A stretch of 64,000 nucleotides of DNA from Hippasteria phrygiana. Taxonomy: Eukaryota > Echinodermata > Asteroidea > Valvatida > Goniasteridae. The position numbers and the translations under genes were made by a program. The notes beneath the pieces are model-generated. The model saw only the letters and a list, made by a program, of their open reading frames with translations. It was not told where the DNA came from and did no database searches. Below, one piece after another: positions 20,611 to 32,773 of the stretch. Location: positions 1,178,001-1,242,000 of the forward strand of contig JAZGUH010000361.1 of the NCBI GenBank assembly GCA_037893225.1. Direction: 5' to 3'. The stretch's first letter is position 1, and every line of letters starts with the position of its first letter.

Positions 20611-21114
20611 AAGAAAATGAAGCAAACGAGTCATAATCTTTTCAAACAGTCTTATTCCAATGAAACCGGAATTGATTTAAAGAATATGAAATTCATGTTG
20701 CCACAAATTGTAATTAAATGAGGAAAATAGAACCTGTAAATGAAATCCTGTCATCACTGGCAAGATTTTTGTTCCCAAACACAAGCGATTTTTACAGATT
20801 TAAGTAAATTAATAAGTATGATTGTTGACACTTAATACTCATGTGAAGTAAATGAAACATTGTGAATTAAATTCTGCTGTCCTTGGCAAGACTTTTGTTC
20901 CTTAAAAATATGCTGAGGGACTAGTATGATTGTTGACACTGATCAAACAAATTGTCTGACCTAAAGATGGCTTCTTACTCAATTTAATGATAACACTAAT
21001 TCCAACTGAATATTTTTGGCAAGAATTTAAGAATAAAATTTAGGAAAACACATACATGTAATATGAAGTATGGAAGGTTTGAGGTAACACCATGTATGGT
21101 GGCCCTGAAGGGAC

Positions 21115-21255
21115 ATAATCGGTCGCGAATATTGTTTGCGACTTCGTGAATTTATTCACGACTGGTCGTGAATATTTTCACGACATCGTGAAACAAATCC
21201 ACGATGTTGCAAATTTTTCATGACTAGTCGTGAATTTTGTCGCAAATATATTTTT
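21115..21255. repeat. TCGTGAAT inverted-repeat cluster
   Basis: Multiple forward and inverted copies of TCGTGAAT / ATTCACGA, framed by GGTCGCGAATAT and TTTTGTCGCAAATAT. The whole can fold on itself. Probably a small foldback element. Confidence 0.5.
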
Positions 21256-21305
21256 AGTAGCTTGGAGGGTATTTAACCGAGCGGGCAATTAGAGGGCGTT
21301 ATTGG

Positions 21306-21605
21306 AGCGGATTTTTGAACATGAACGATGTTTTCCGATCGATAATCGGCCAGCAGCAATGCGCGCGCCTCGGGGCTTGATATCCAACGGCTGTTTGCTG
21401 ATCGCTGTCAGTATTTCAACAAACAGCCGTTGGATATACGGAGAAAAATTCATTTTTTTTTCGGGTTTAACTTGAGCATATTCTTATTTTGAGGGGATGA
21501 CAAGCTGCATGAATGACTACTCTGCCGGCAAGGTGAGTGTTTGGTTGATATATTCCGGGAAACGGAAGATATCGGCAAGATCTAAACCGACCCTAACGAA
21601 CCCAA
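21306..21605 (+). repeat. Second copy of hairpin unit, truncated
   Basis: 21306-21437 repeats the left arm, loop and about 20 bp of the right arm of the hairpin at 5305-5510. It then passes into the block inverted at 5100-5260. Most of the right arm is deleted. Confidence 0.8.
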
Positions 21606-22370
21606 TAGAATTCCTTCCAGCTCTAAATGGCGAATCTCACATGTCATGAGCCTATAGAGCTGGAATTTTCAAGCTAACCACATCCATGGAAAGTGCAAGG
21701 ACAGATTTGTATTGTCGAAGGAATCGCCAGACGGTGGAGACTAGACATATTGAGTCGTATGAATGAAAACAATCTTTACGTTTTGCAGCTTTTATACTAC
21801 CACACGCCCGTATCCTGCCTGGAGACTAGGGAGTTTCGTCAAACCCCAAAGTGGAACTTTTGGTATTGTGCGCAACATTGCGAACACATGCATAAAATTA
21901 ATACATACCACGAAGTCACCGGAATTGCTTGTTCAAGATTGAACAAAAAACTTGTGTTTACAATGATAATGTGCCTGCTTATTATTCAGGAGGACCTCCT
22001 ACCTCCATGCTGATATGAATACCAACCCGGGAATCGCGGTGTCATATGAATATCCGACTTCATGAATGTCCGACTCCTCTTCCATATTATTGGTTAAACC
22101 CTCTCACGTGACCGGCCACTCTCCCAATAATCGATTCATCAATCACTTAAAGGGGCTGTATCGTCGCGCCATCTCGCGTTAACGAATCAAATATTGGAGT
22201 GCGCCCCCTTGCGCTTCATTTCGGTTATGTGCTATTTTTAAACTCCATCCGTTTGTTATGGCTGTTCTGAGAATTGGCTTTTGGAAACTACACACCCTGG
22301 AACACATACGCATGTCCAGCGTCTGCGTACACACATACACATACACACACACCCAGTCATGTAAACGGGT

Positions 22371-22528
22371 GCAATCGTGGACCTCCCATTGTTCCTCTTT
22401 TGTTTATACTCTAACATTTTCGGAAGGCCTCCCATTGGTTTTGTACACGATTTTCAATCGTGGACGTTAGGTCAAACGTGGACCCCTTTGTCTCAGCCCG
22501 AATTCTTTTGTCCTAGGTCCACGATTGC
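22371..22528 (+). mobile_element. GCAATCG(C/T)GGACC MITE, copy 2
   Basis: 158 bp bounded by GCAATCGTGGACCT and AGGTCCACGATTGC, nearly identical to 61797-61954. CA repeats lie just upstream in both. No ORF. Confidence 0.8.
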
Positions 22529-22584
22529 CGGCATATACAAACTCACATGTACTTATAAACAAGTATACACAGATAATAAATTTT

Positions 22585-22865
22585 GAGTCAAAAGACTCGT
22601 TTAGGCGAGTCATTGATTTGTCCGTGTAGTGACACACTGTTGGACTTCAGCGAGTCATTTGACTCAATGGAGATGAGTCACGTGACTCGGGCTGGAATAA
22701 TATGTGGGTAAATTGACTCACTTTGTTGCATGTAACTGAGTCACCATATTGTCCGTGTAGTGACACACTGCCATATTTCAAATGAATCCAATTACTCAGA
22801 ATGCAATACAGATTAGTCTTGTGACTAACCAAATGTCTTTTAACTGAGTCAACCATACTTTTATT
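22585..22865. repeat. TGAGTCA-rich repeat
   Basis: GAGTCA or TGACTC occurs about a dozen times, and the phrase GTCCGTGTAGTGACACACTG occurs twice (near 22620 and 22750). TGA(G/C)TCA is the AP-1 consensus, but here the motif looks like part of a repeat. No gene. Confidence 0.55.
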
Positions 22866-23457
22866 CAACTCGATTCATTCATTCTAGCATTCAATTGACC
22901 TATCGCCGTTTACTAGTTAACCACGCACCTAACCACAATCCCGTAAAAAAACACGGTGCAAGCTGCGACTCATAAACACTGTTATTATACGTTGCTGTCC
23001 CTTAAAATAACCCTGCTATTCCTGTAAAAATACAAGGTATAAACAATTTCACTCAGTTACTGAAAACTTGGTGTAAGTAATCACGTATTTACAGAAATGG
23101 GAACCAGACTAACAGACGTGATTTATTATACATAAACATTACTCCAGATAACAATTGTACAAATGCTACAGTAATTTGCTAAACACTACACCCTAATAAT
23201 GTCGCGCTTTAGCTTTATATTCAGCCTTATCCTGTTATCATGAAGTCACGGTTTCCGATAAAAAATGTCAATATTCAAAGAAACGAGGTTGTCATCATGT
23301 CATGTACTGCACGTTTATATATCTTTAGTCGAGTAGAGCGTACTGTAATCGATTCTGTAAACAAGAAGTTGTCATATACTGCACAATTATACATCGAGTC
23401 GAGCGTGCTGTAATCGATTCTGCACATGTGGTTTGTATAAAATATCGGTGGTCTCGA

Positions 23458-23491
23458 TACCGAGACCAGCAAAATACCGAGACCACGGGGT

Positions 23492-23530
<39 letters not shown>

Positions 23531-23612
23531 ACAGGGTACGGAGACCGAGACCGAGACCACGAAAAACTGGTCTCGAGACCGGTCTCGAGACCGAGACCGG
23601 TCTCGAGACCTA
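23458..23612 (+). repeat. GAGACC hexamer minisatellite
   Basis: A run of ACCGAG/GAGACC units interspersed with GGTCTCGAGACC palindromes. Short reading frames through it (Arg-Pro/Asp repeats) are artefacts of the 6-base period. Confidence 0.9.
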
Positions 23613-23624
23613 AAACACTGACAC

Positions 23625-24330
23625 GTGTTTTACTATTTGCACTGCCGCGACGTAGAGGGCAGAAGAGACACTATCACGGTTCAGTCTGGTCGTCATCCAG
23701 TTCACACGTGTTTGATTTCGCTCTGCGCTGGCACTGGTTTGTTGGGCCATATCCTACGCCACGGCCCGTTAGGAAAGCCGAGGTGCCGTTCCAGGATTCA
23801 ACAATTGTATTTTGGAGAGGCTCAGTCTTTGATTGACATCAACCACGGTGGTGTTATTGACATGCAGTCGGTTTGCCCTCCTTTTCATTCCCATGGAGAA
23901 ATGAGGTAGGAAAAAACCAGTTTTGTTCCCGAGCTGTTTGTGAGGGTTTCACGTAAGACGGAGATGCCGTGGAGAAATTTACGGAGCAATTTGCACCCGC
24001 ATTCATTGATATTATGGAGTTTATTCCCATTGCCTAAGATTGATTGGTTTTCTGACAATTTGGGAAATCCTTTTCGGGTCACTTCGTCCATTTCGGTCCC
24101 TTGTCGTTGCGGGGTTTCGTATTAAGCGCCGCGCCTCATGCTATTGTGTTGAATACAATGGGCGCATCGGCGTCCCTCGCCGATGCATGACGATGGAATG
24201 TAGTCCGGCTTTCCTTTATCGGAAGTTATTTGCGAAAAATGTGGCTTTTGTTATGCGTAAGATCGTTACCGGTGTCAAAGATGGAATCTTGACAGTATCT
24301 GTTTTATTTGACATGGCTCTTCTCATTTAA
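23625..24330 (+). pseudogene. Unrecognised coding-like segment
   Basis: CpG-rich sequence with three overlapping open stretches in different frames (to 23909, 23940-24125 and 24040-24330). Codon-like composition unlike the AT-rich surroundings suggests an old coding region with frameshifts. A segment reading RCMTMECSPAFLYRKLFAKN is the least repetitive part. I recognise no domain. It could be part of the element that also contributed 24640-25126 and 29696-30388. Confidence 0.3.
23631..23692 (+). repeat. 62-bp repeat, copy 1
   Basis: Matches 33399-33460 with one mismatch, in direct orientation 9.8 kb away. It reads YYLHCRDVEGRRDTITVQSG in a frame that stays open for about 80 more codons here but stops at once in the other copy. 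Confidence 0.9.
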
Positions 24331-24419
24331 ATGTAACCCTAAGAAAAGTTGGGAATAGTTGGAGTTGCATCGGCGTAACATGCATTTGCATAACCGACAA
24401 TTACGAGTCGCAGACCAGG

Positions 24420-24640
24420 CCTCCCAAGTTGACATTATTCTGAGTGTGGTATTTTTAGCCAGAGGAATGACCTCTGGAAACGACACATTACTTTGCGCTC
24501 CATGGTGGAGGTTAATCCCCATGATTTGAACGTGCTATTGTGGGTATCACACTTTTTGGACAGGAAAAGACCCTTGCAAATGAAATACGAATGTATTTAT
24601 GTACCTTGCTGGAGGACGGTCCCAAGTACTACGCATCCTT
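24420..24640 (+). repeat. Two outlying ~106-bp satellite units
   Basis: CTGAGTGTGGTA, GACCTCTGG, CATGGTGGAGG and TACCTTGCTGGAGGA recur at the spacing seen in the array at 26740-29400, but 2 kb before it. Confidence 0.65.
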
Positions 24641-25126
24641 GCGAGTTCGATATAAATAAATATTTAAAGAATGACGTCATGAAAATCGTCCAACGGCCCC
24701 GCACACTCGCATTTAGTGAGGAATGTTACTATATCTTCACTCCGAAACAAAATATGCTAATAAAACTGAAATCTCTCGACAGATCTGATGAACTTCTCAT
24801 GTCATTATCAACGGAAAATGCATCCAAACGGATGATTAGTTTTGAGTTGCGACTTAAAATGTTCTCCCGTCGCCGTACTGTGTAGGCAAAATCTCCCCGA
24901 TCGGCCGTGGACGCCCTTTGTCGCACTTCCCTCGGTAACAGTCGGAAGGCGCTTCGGTTTTTCGTGTCCAATCCTGGCGCTGTGGAATAGCATATCGGCC
25001 CCTGTTCGGGTTTTTTCCCGGATGGCCCAGATTCATTCTTTGTCTGATGCGTCCTGCTCAAAATCGGCCGAGCGGTTTAAAGAAGTGACGCTCCAAAAGA
25101 AATTTCGCGCTAAAATTTCACTTTGA
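24640..25126 (+). pseudogene. Unrecognised coding-like segment
   Basis: A frame to 24885 (with SEECYYIFTPKQNMLIKLKS) is followed by an overlapping frame to 25126 containing RRFGFSCPILALWNSISAPV. The latter faintly resembles the RSF-(V/F)AGP-LWNSLP tail of some LINE polyproteins, which is only suggestive. No intact gene. Confidence 0.3.
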
Positions 25127-25130
25127 AAAT

Positions 25131-26739
25131 GGGTATCGTTTGAGATCCATCTTGATAAGCAGTAGATAGATATATAACATATATATATATTGTTATCGCA
25201 AATAGCTAAATTCGGATGATATTGGTTATGAAGTGGCTTCAGGAAATATACTTTTGTTAGGCAGCTTTTTGGCCGATAATCTGATAGAATGCATGGTTCA
25301 GACAGGTGCTGTGTAACTTGCTGCGCGCTGCTACTGTTGGGTGCGCTTGGGTACTAGTCTAATATCCATATTCTCACACAAACTGGAACCTGCTGTATTT
25401 TCTATATACGCAATACTGCCGCATACATCATAATAATAAATTCAGAATTGCCTTTCACGGCTGATCGTCATGGCTTAAAGATGTCATGAATTATTTACAG
25501 TTCATAAAAAGTTGAGGGTTTACCTCTGAATATGACAACGTAGAGTCATCTGCTAATTGCTGTGAATCTATTTTTTATTAAAATGGCACTCATAAATTTT
25601 CATGCGCTCTTGGTGGGCATAACGAGGATATTTATAATAGAACGTTTCAATCATTACAGGGATTATGGCCCAAAATCTGGAGTAGACTTAAATCTACATG
25701 GTAATGTTTTGTTTGTTGAAATTTAAACGTATCTCCCCTCGCAAGATGGATCTTCTGAAGGATTAGGCCTAGCCGTTGTTTAATACAGATGACTTTTGTT
25801 CTCGAAATGGGGTTCGCGCCCACAGCGGAAGCTATGTGCATTTTGTAATATATTATATATATATATATATTTCATTTTAATTATTTTCAAAGCATTGACC
25901 ACACAATTACTGATAGGTTTCACGTAGGTGTTGAAAATGGGTTTTGCACAAACGTACTTTCCCCTGAATGAATGTCTTCTACACAGTATCTCCGGTGAAA
26001 CTGCAGTTATTTCGAAATGGTAATAATTAATTATTCCAAACCTAATTAATTATGCAAATTTTGTATGTAGATCTTAAAGAGTTATTTTCAGAGACTGCCT
26101 AAAATGTCATCTGCCGATTCTATGATGCCAGTGGGTCTATGTGTCAAAGAAAGATATTCACATCCCTTCAAAGCTGATTTTTTGCGCCCTTTAGGGTTAA
26201 TTATGTAAATTGACATTGAAATTAATTATGAACATCTGAAGTCATAGATGTTATTGGAAGAATGCATACATAACATGCTTGCCAAAAATGGATGAAAGCA
26301 AATAAACCATTATGGAGACTGGGAGAAAATATCTTGTGATTATGTGATTTTCTTGGAGCCGTGGCCGCTATAAGGAAATACATAAAATGGCATTTGACCT
26401 CTAAAGTAAAAGAAAAAATGACACAAGTTGTCCGTCCTTAGATTTGATGTATTTCGAGAACCCCTTGGGCTATTTTAAATATTTTTGCAGATTCTAGATT
26501 CTGGAGCCCTGTTCTTTCAAAGTAGCTATAATTTACGGCCCAGGACTATAAGCAAAAAGAAGGAAAACAAAAACAAAAAAAACAATAATATGAAGAAAAA
26601 AAAAAATGCAAACAAAAGAAAATTCCTACTGCAAATGTGCCTGGGTGGAGGAAGGGCCTCCAAATTTGAACACCCTTCCTTTTGTAGGCGTGATGCTTTA
26701 GGACAAAGTAAAGCCCTCCGAAAATGAAACAATTGTATC
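25131..26739. other. AT-rich non-coding gap
   Basis: No supported gene. TA microsatellites occur at about 25180 and 25852-25870, and an A-rich run at 26545-26610. Otherwise nothing recognised. Confidence 0.6.
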
Positions 26740-29400
26740 TACCGTGGGACGGGTCTCTCACTTCGAACGCACCATTCTGAGTGTGATATCTTGAGACCCT
26801 CTCAAAATGACATTTTTATGTGCCTCGCCGGAGGGCTGTAAAGTCAAACCCCTCCATATTCCAACACACAATTCTGAGTGTGATATTAGAGACAGAGAAA
26901 AACCCTCTGAAAATGACATTTTGATGTGCCTTGCTGGAGGATGGTAGAAGTCAAGCGCCTCTATATTCCAACACACCAATCTGAGTGTGATATTAGAGGC
27001 AGAGAGAAACCCTCTGAAAATGAAATTTTGATGTGCCTTGCTGGAGGATGGTAAAAGTCAAACGCCTCTATATTCCGACACACCAATCTGAGTGTGATAT
27101 TAGAGGCAGAGAAAAACCCGCTGAAAATGAAAATTTTATGTACCTTGTTGGAGGATGGTAAAGTCAGACACCTTTATATTCCAACACACCATTCTGAGTG
27201 TGATATTTGAGGCAGAGAAAAACCCGCTGAAAATGACAATTTTATGTACCTTGTTGGAGGATAGTAAAGTCAGACACCTTTATATTCCAACACACCATTC
27301 TGAGTGTGATATTTAAGGCAGAGAAAAACCCGCTGAAAATGACAATTGTATTTACCTTGTTGGAGGATGGTAAAGTCAGACACCTTTATATTCCAACACA
27401 CCATTCTGAGTGATATTTGAGGCAGAGAAAAACCCGCTGAAAATGACAATTTTATGTACCTTGTTGGAGGATGGTAAAGTCAGACACCTTTATATTCCAA
27501 CACGCCATTCTGAGTGTGATATTTGAGGCGGAGAAAAACCCGCTGAAAATGACATTTTTATGTACCTTGCTAGAGGACTGTGAAGTCAAACACCTCCATA
27601 TTCGGACACCACATTCTGAGTGTGATATTTGGGACAGAGAAAAACGCTCTGATAATCATACTTTACTGTACCTTGGTTGGGTACAATCTTGCGATGTTGA
27701 TTCTTTGAGACAAAAAACAAAAGGATGATACGGGAAGAATTGGCCTTTATGAATGAAACATTGGTGTGCCATGGCGGAGGACAGGCCTCGCCAGTTGGGC
27801 ATACCATTATGAGTTTGGTACTTTTATGCAGAGAAGAGGTTGCCATCTGTGAATGAGACATTTGTGTACCATGGTGGAGGGCAGGCCTCGTCATTTGAAC
27901 ATACAAAGGAATGTCCTTTGTAAATGACATATATGTGTACCATGGTGGAGGACAGGCCTCGTGAGTTGAGCATACTCTCATGAGTGTGGTACTTTTAGAC
28001 AGAGAGGAAGTTGCCATCTGTAAATGAAACATTTGTGTACCATGGGGAGGACAGGCCTCGTCATTTGAACATACAAAGAAATTGCCTTTGTAAATGGAAT
28101 ATATGCGTACCATGGCGGAGGGTAGGCCTTGTTAGTTGAACATAGACAGAGAAGAAATGACCTCTGTATATGAAATATATGTGTGCCCTGGTGGAGTACA
28201 GGCCTTGCGAGTTTGAACATACAGACAGAGAAGAAATGGCCTCTGTGCATGAAATATATGTGTACCATGGTGGAGTACAAGCCTTGTGAATTGAACATAC
28301 AGACATAAGTAAAATTGCCTCTGTAAATGAAATATGTGTACCATGGTGGAGTACACGCCTTTTGAGTTGAACAGACAGACAGACAGAGGTGCAATTGCCT
28401 CTGTAAATGGAATATATGTGTACCATGGTGGAGTACGGGCCTTGTGAGTTGAACATACAGACAGAGAAGAAATTGTCTCTGTAAATAGAACATTACAACA
28501 ATTAAAAATAGCAAATGGTTGCCATAGTGGAGGACAGGCCTTGTGAGTTGAACATGCCATTATGGGTGTGGCACTTTTGGACAGAGAAGGAATTGTCTCT
28601 GTAAATACAACATTAATTGTGTACCATAGTGGAGGACAGGCCTCGTGGTTTGAACATGCGATTATGAATGCGGCGCCTTTCGACAGAGAAAAAATGGACT
28701 CTGTAAATACATAAAATAAAAAATGGAGCGTTGTGTACCATGGGGAGGACGAGCCTCCCAAATCGAGCATACCATTGCGGGGGTGATACTTTTGGACAGA
28801 AAGACCTCTGCATATGAATCATTTATTTGCCATGATGGAGGAACTTGCCTCTCCATTATTTTGCACACACCATTGTGATTTCGATACTTTCAGACAGAGA
28901 AAAAATCTTCTGAAAACGACATTTTGTGTACCTTGGTGGAGGATGGACCACCCAATTTGGACCGCACTACTGTGAGTGTGGTATTTTCAGAGAGCATGGC
29001 CCTCTGAAAATTAAGTTTTTATGCGCCATGGTGGAGGGCGGCCTGGGCCATCCAATTTGGACACGCTATCGTGATTTTGATATTTTCAGACAGAGAAAAA
29101 CCCTCTGAAATGAAATTTGTATGTATCTTTCTGTGTGACCTGCTTTCATATTTAAGCGCACCATTCTGGTTGTGATATTTAGAAGCACAGTAAAGCCTTC
29201 TGGTAAAAAAAAAAATAATAACAAATAAAAATAAAAAATACGTGTACCATGGATAGTGGAGAACAGGCCTCCAGTTCGAACACGTCATTGTGATTTTGTG
29301 ATTTTGAGACTTTGAGACAGAGAAAAGCCCTATGAAAATGGTATTTTATGATGGATGGCAGGCCACCCAATGGTTCGCCTGTTTTGCAGTGTGGAACATG
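26740..29400 (+). repeat. Degenerate ~106-bp satellite, ~25 units
   Basis: CTGAGTGTGATAT recurs at 26777, 26874, 26981, 27088, 27194, 27300, 27406, 27510 and 27616, a period of 104-107 after the first. From 27750 a diverged subtype continues, with CCATGGTGGAG-ACAGGCCT, GTTGAACATA and GACAGAGAAG at about 85-110-bp spacing. Long minus-strand frames (to 212 codons) arise from the repetition and have no independent support. Confidence 0.9.
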
Positions 29401-29695
29401 CGTGCTGTCTCAAGCAGCCTGCCTAAATTCAATGGGCATTTGGGTCACGGTCTTCGAGGAGACTACACCTTTATATACTGTAAATTTACTCGTTCATAAA
29501 AGGGGAAAAATCGGTTGATGTTGCAGGATTTGGTCAGATCATCCCCAATATTTTGTATCATTCGCTTGGCGAACCGTATGGTTGTATATTCTTTGTTCCC
29601 AGCTAAATCCCGAGTGCCTTTCCTCTCGCCGTCCGTATTCTGCTTATAGAAATGTGTGCCATTGTGTGTACTCAGAAATGATTTCTTTCTCGTGA

Positions 29696-30388
29696 TGCCG
29701 CAGGAGTTTCCAGACGCCTCGTGTTCCCTTTAGCTTGTTTGCAAAACATCCTCTCGATCAAACTGCAATTCCGTTTAAGACAGCGCTCCGCACCAGTTTT
29801 AACCGACCGGCCGGGAAACGTCCATTGTTAGCATTCGTCGGTTTTATCGCCGCGTTTTGTAGTCTTGGTTCCGAGACCCTTTTGTCCCCATTTTTGTTTG
29901 CTTCCGCTAAAAACGAAGTCGCTGTTTCTCAGCGGATCGGCTCGACAATGTATTCGATTCAAAAATCTGTTGTATTACACGCTCTGAAAGAATCGATTCT
30001 ATCGTTCTTTGCTCGGTTCTTTACTTCCACGAAGGTCTCGGATATTCCTCCAAGCGGGTCTTGGCTTTTTCTTGACTTTTTCGATCATTTTCCCCCGACT
30101 TTCCGGGGGAGACCATCAGTGATTGAGTTTGACCTTGATGAATGGACTATTCATAATTTGGCTAGCCCGCGGTCACCCTGGGTGCGGTTTTTAAGGTCGT
30201 GTTTCCGGAATTCTAAAGTTCATCGCGCCGCTTTGCCCGTTGAAGGATTGCGCGATCCGCGTGACCCAGTTTGTAATGCCTGGGAGAAATATTTTTCGGG
30301 TTTGCGTGCAGGCAGACGTGTCGTTAAAATCCGCGGAGAAACTCCTGTAGTGCAGCTGGTTTCCGTTTCGCAGCGGAAGCTTATTTAG
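29696..30388 (+). CDS. Unrecognised 230-codon frame without early ATG
   Basis: The frame is open after a stop at 29693 and ends in TAG at 30386. Its first ATG is at about codon 85, so it is either an exon, the 3' end of a longer gene or a decayed element ORF. The product would be basic and hydrophobic-rich (FVGFIAAFCSLG, SFFARFFTS), with a C-terminal half containing PVCNAWEKYFSGLRAGRR. No known domain is apparent. The sequence is CpG-rich compared with the satellite before it and the AT-rich DNA after it. There is no clear splice acceptor at the start. Confidence 0.4.
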   Translation, partial: CRRSFQTPRVPFSLFAKHPLDQTAIPFKTALRTSFNRPAGKRPLLAFVGFIAAFCSLGSETLLSPFLFASAKNEVAVSQRIGSTMYSIQKSVVLHALKESILSFFARFFTSTKVSDIPPSGSWLFLDFFDHFPPTFRGRPSVIEFDLDEWTIHNLASPRSPWVRFLRSCFRNSKVHRAALPVEGLRDPRDPVCNAWEKYFSGLRAGRRVVKIRGETPVVQLVSVSQRKLI

Positions 30389-30554
30389 ACATCAAATAAG
30401 TGTATACGAAATATTTGTGTGGCGCTTTCCAGAGACCAGTAGGGTAAGTATTTTAAAGACTCCATTCAGCATGGCAAAGAATAACGACAAATAACTCGAC
30501 GAACGGTAGTGTTTGTGGACAAACACAGGGCTGTTTCGTTTTTGTGTCAAGTTT

Positions 30555-31045
30555 GGTGATGGAAATAACATTTCAAAAATTAAAACAAATCATAGAAAAT
30601 TAGCCGATGAAGTCATCATGACGTCACTTCGGCTTCTGCATGCTGGTGGCAGTATCTACCTACCCACCAATTTTCTTGACGATCGGACCTATCCTAATAT
30701 GTGTTAAAAAAAAAAAAAAAACATTGTTGGTGATGTCATCATGACGTCACACATTTTCTCCCTTTTAGGGCATATCTTTGAGACATACCAAAGCTACAAC
30801 ACAAGGAATTTTCAAAATATCTTGTTTTGTTCGCTAGATATATTGAAAAGGATGTTACGATTTTGAGATTTCAAAATTCATAAAAAATCACGTGATGACG
30901 TTTATCATGACGTAAATGTTTGGCATACATTCTGAGCAGTTAGTCTAAGTGTCTGCCACATTTAAAGCCAATCGGCAGCATAAAAGTAGCCAAAGTGCCG
31001 GTAAGAAAGAAAACGTGTACAAGTGCTATGGGCATTTGGCTGGGG
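30555..31045 (+). repeat. TGACGTCA-rich repeat, second locus
   Basis: Relative of 1503-1786 and of the 3' part of the 1184-2110 units, with CATCATGACGTCAC twice, GACGATCGGACCTA and GTGTACAA. Fewer intact palindromes remain than at the first locus. Confidence 0.75.
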
Positions 31046-31965
31046 GGAAAAAAAAAAGAAAAAAAAATTGCGAAAACAGCCAATAATAATAATAATAACG
31101 AGAAGGATGATGAGTGAGCATGTGAGATATTTCTATTCTTCCGAATGTAAATTGAAAGGTATAACCTTGGTTGACAGCTAGTGTCTTTACGTACTTACTA
31201 TTCCGCCTTTCCGAATTTCCGCATCATAATTGATTTTGTATTCAATTTATGTTTTCAAAGCAATAATATTCACGCACAGGAAAACATCAGAAGAGTTTCA
31301 GTATAATCCAATGAAACATTGTCGACATAAAGAAGTATTGATTAGTGACAGCAGCCACATCATTTCGGGGTTGTGGGGATGCAGAATATATCTCCACTTA
31401 CACACACTTTCTAGCAAGATCACCCACAGATAGACAATAACTCCAGATAAAAGAGAAAATGAAAATAGGCCAGAAGGCAATTAATATGGAGTATTATGTT
31501 TCAGGTGGAAATTACAAATCCGCGCGCTTGAGTGAAGGCAGCCATGAGATTACCCGACGATATGTACATGCATGATTGTACACTGCAATGAGTTAGGACA
31601 CTGGTGTGTAAAGAACTGAGGTGTTCAATTAAAATAAAACCGCCAGAGTGTAAATTTCTGGAGATCAGCCAGTTTGTATATAGGCCTAAGTAAAAGTAAT
31701 ATACATTTTGGTTTTCTTCAATGCCACATGTAATAGAGTATACTGTTTCCAGTTTCTTTGTTCACTTTGAAAATGTGTCCGGGTTTGCCTGTGGTCAGTT
31801 TCCATTGTGGATTGTTTGACGAATTTTAAGTTCAGAAGTCGTATCACTCATTGAGTGATCCCCACAATGTCGCTTCCTAGGTTGTATCGTAAAAATGGGT
31901 GTGGCCCCTGGCCATACGGCATTCTGGGTTTATGACTTCTGGCTAGCGCTCACCCGAGCAAGGAT
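31046..31965. other. Non-coding gap with SINE tail fragment
   Basis: No gene. An ATA/AAT microsatellite lies at 31083-31100. 31749-31775 repeats the CCAGTTTCTTTGTTCACTTT sequence that follows the tRNA head of the SINE, so it is a truncated SINE copy. Confidence 0.55.
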
Positions 31966-32090
31966 ACTGACAATTTGGGAGATCGCTGGCATGGGGCGGG
32001 ATGGCTCAGTTGGTAGAGCGGCCTGTACGGTAGCTTGGAGGTCGCAGGTTCGAATCCCGTTCCTGCCAGTTTCTTTGTTCACTTTGCAAA
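31966..32090 (+). mobile_element. tRNA-derived SINE, copy 2
   Basis: Same layout as 2319-2440: GACAATTTGGGAG leader, A box TGGCTCAGTTGG, B box GGTTCGAATCCC, CCTGCCA end and CACTTTG tail. Confidence 0.75.
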
Positions 32091-32489
32091 TGATTTAAAT
32101 AAGACTTAGTGTACATCTGCTAATTTAATTGGATGAAAATTGGAATACATGAAAACAGAGATATGTAACAAATGGTGTATTTCATATTTCTGATAACCAC
32201 ACACTGAACTCGGTGGCAGTTCTAACTTTTTGCAATAATGATTTGAAATCTTGAGAGAAATCAATCGTTTCCAGCGAAAACAATTTTTATCTCAAGAATT
32301 AAAAGAAATGAGTGAAGCTAATGAAGTGGACCATCTACTTTGATTTTAAATCGACGGCATTTGAGTGGTTTGCTGGGCTTGCTATACTTCTCTTCTTCAT
32401 GTTCGCCTTTTCAAATAATTAGTATGCACGGATTGCTACGCATGTAGGAATGTAATATATTTAGTGAAGGCATTTTGTTCGGGAGAAAT

Positions 32490-32538
32490 ATGACTGATGA
32501 AGACAATGCTGCATTTAAGCTCCGCCTTGCAGGCAAGG
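32490..32538 (+). CDS. Candidate first exon
   Basis: An ATG at about 32490 opens MTDEDNAAFKLRLAGK, and the last codon AAG is followed by a consensus donor GTAAGT. About 100 bp further, another frame reads DDWLPKKKKKKRQAGIHV and then GDLTRLAKTHLL before a stop, which could be a later exon, though no good acceptor is seen. The protein is not recognised. Confidence 0.3.
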
Positions 32539-32773
32539 TAAGTACGAGCGTTTTTCAGTCAAAAATTGACAAGACACCGCAACAACTAGTTTATTGTGCA
32601 CGGAACTGGTCTGAAATGTTCACAATACTGGGCCTGGCCATGATGACTGGCTGCCAAAAAAGAAGAAAAAAAAGCGCCAAGCCGGCATACATGTTGGTAC
32701 AGGTGATTTAACAAGACTGGCAAAAACCCATCTTTTATAAAAAGGCAATTAAAAAAATTGAGACATTTTGTAT

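Noticed and set aside
24842..25126. C-terminus of a CR1-type LINE
   Set aside because: Only one loose LWNSIS-type match; no RT motifs upstream, so it is left as unrecognised.
27586..28770. Minus-strand frames of 131-212 codons
   Set aside because: They are translations of the degenerate 106-bp satellite, with several overlapping frames at once; no non-repetitive protein sequence.
26740..29400. CRISPR-like array
   Set aside because: Units vary along their whole length with no constant repeat and unique spacers; eukaryotic satellite context.
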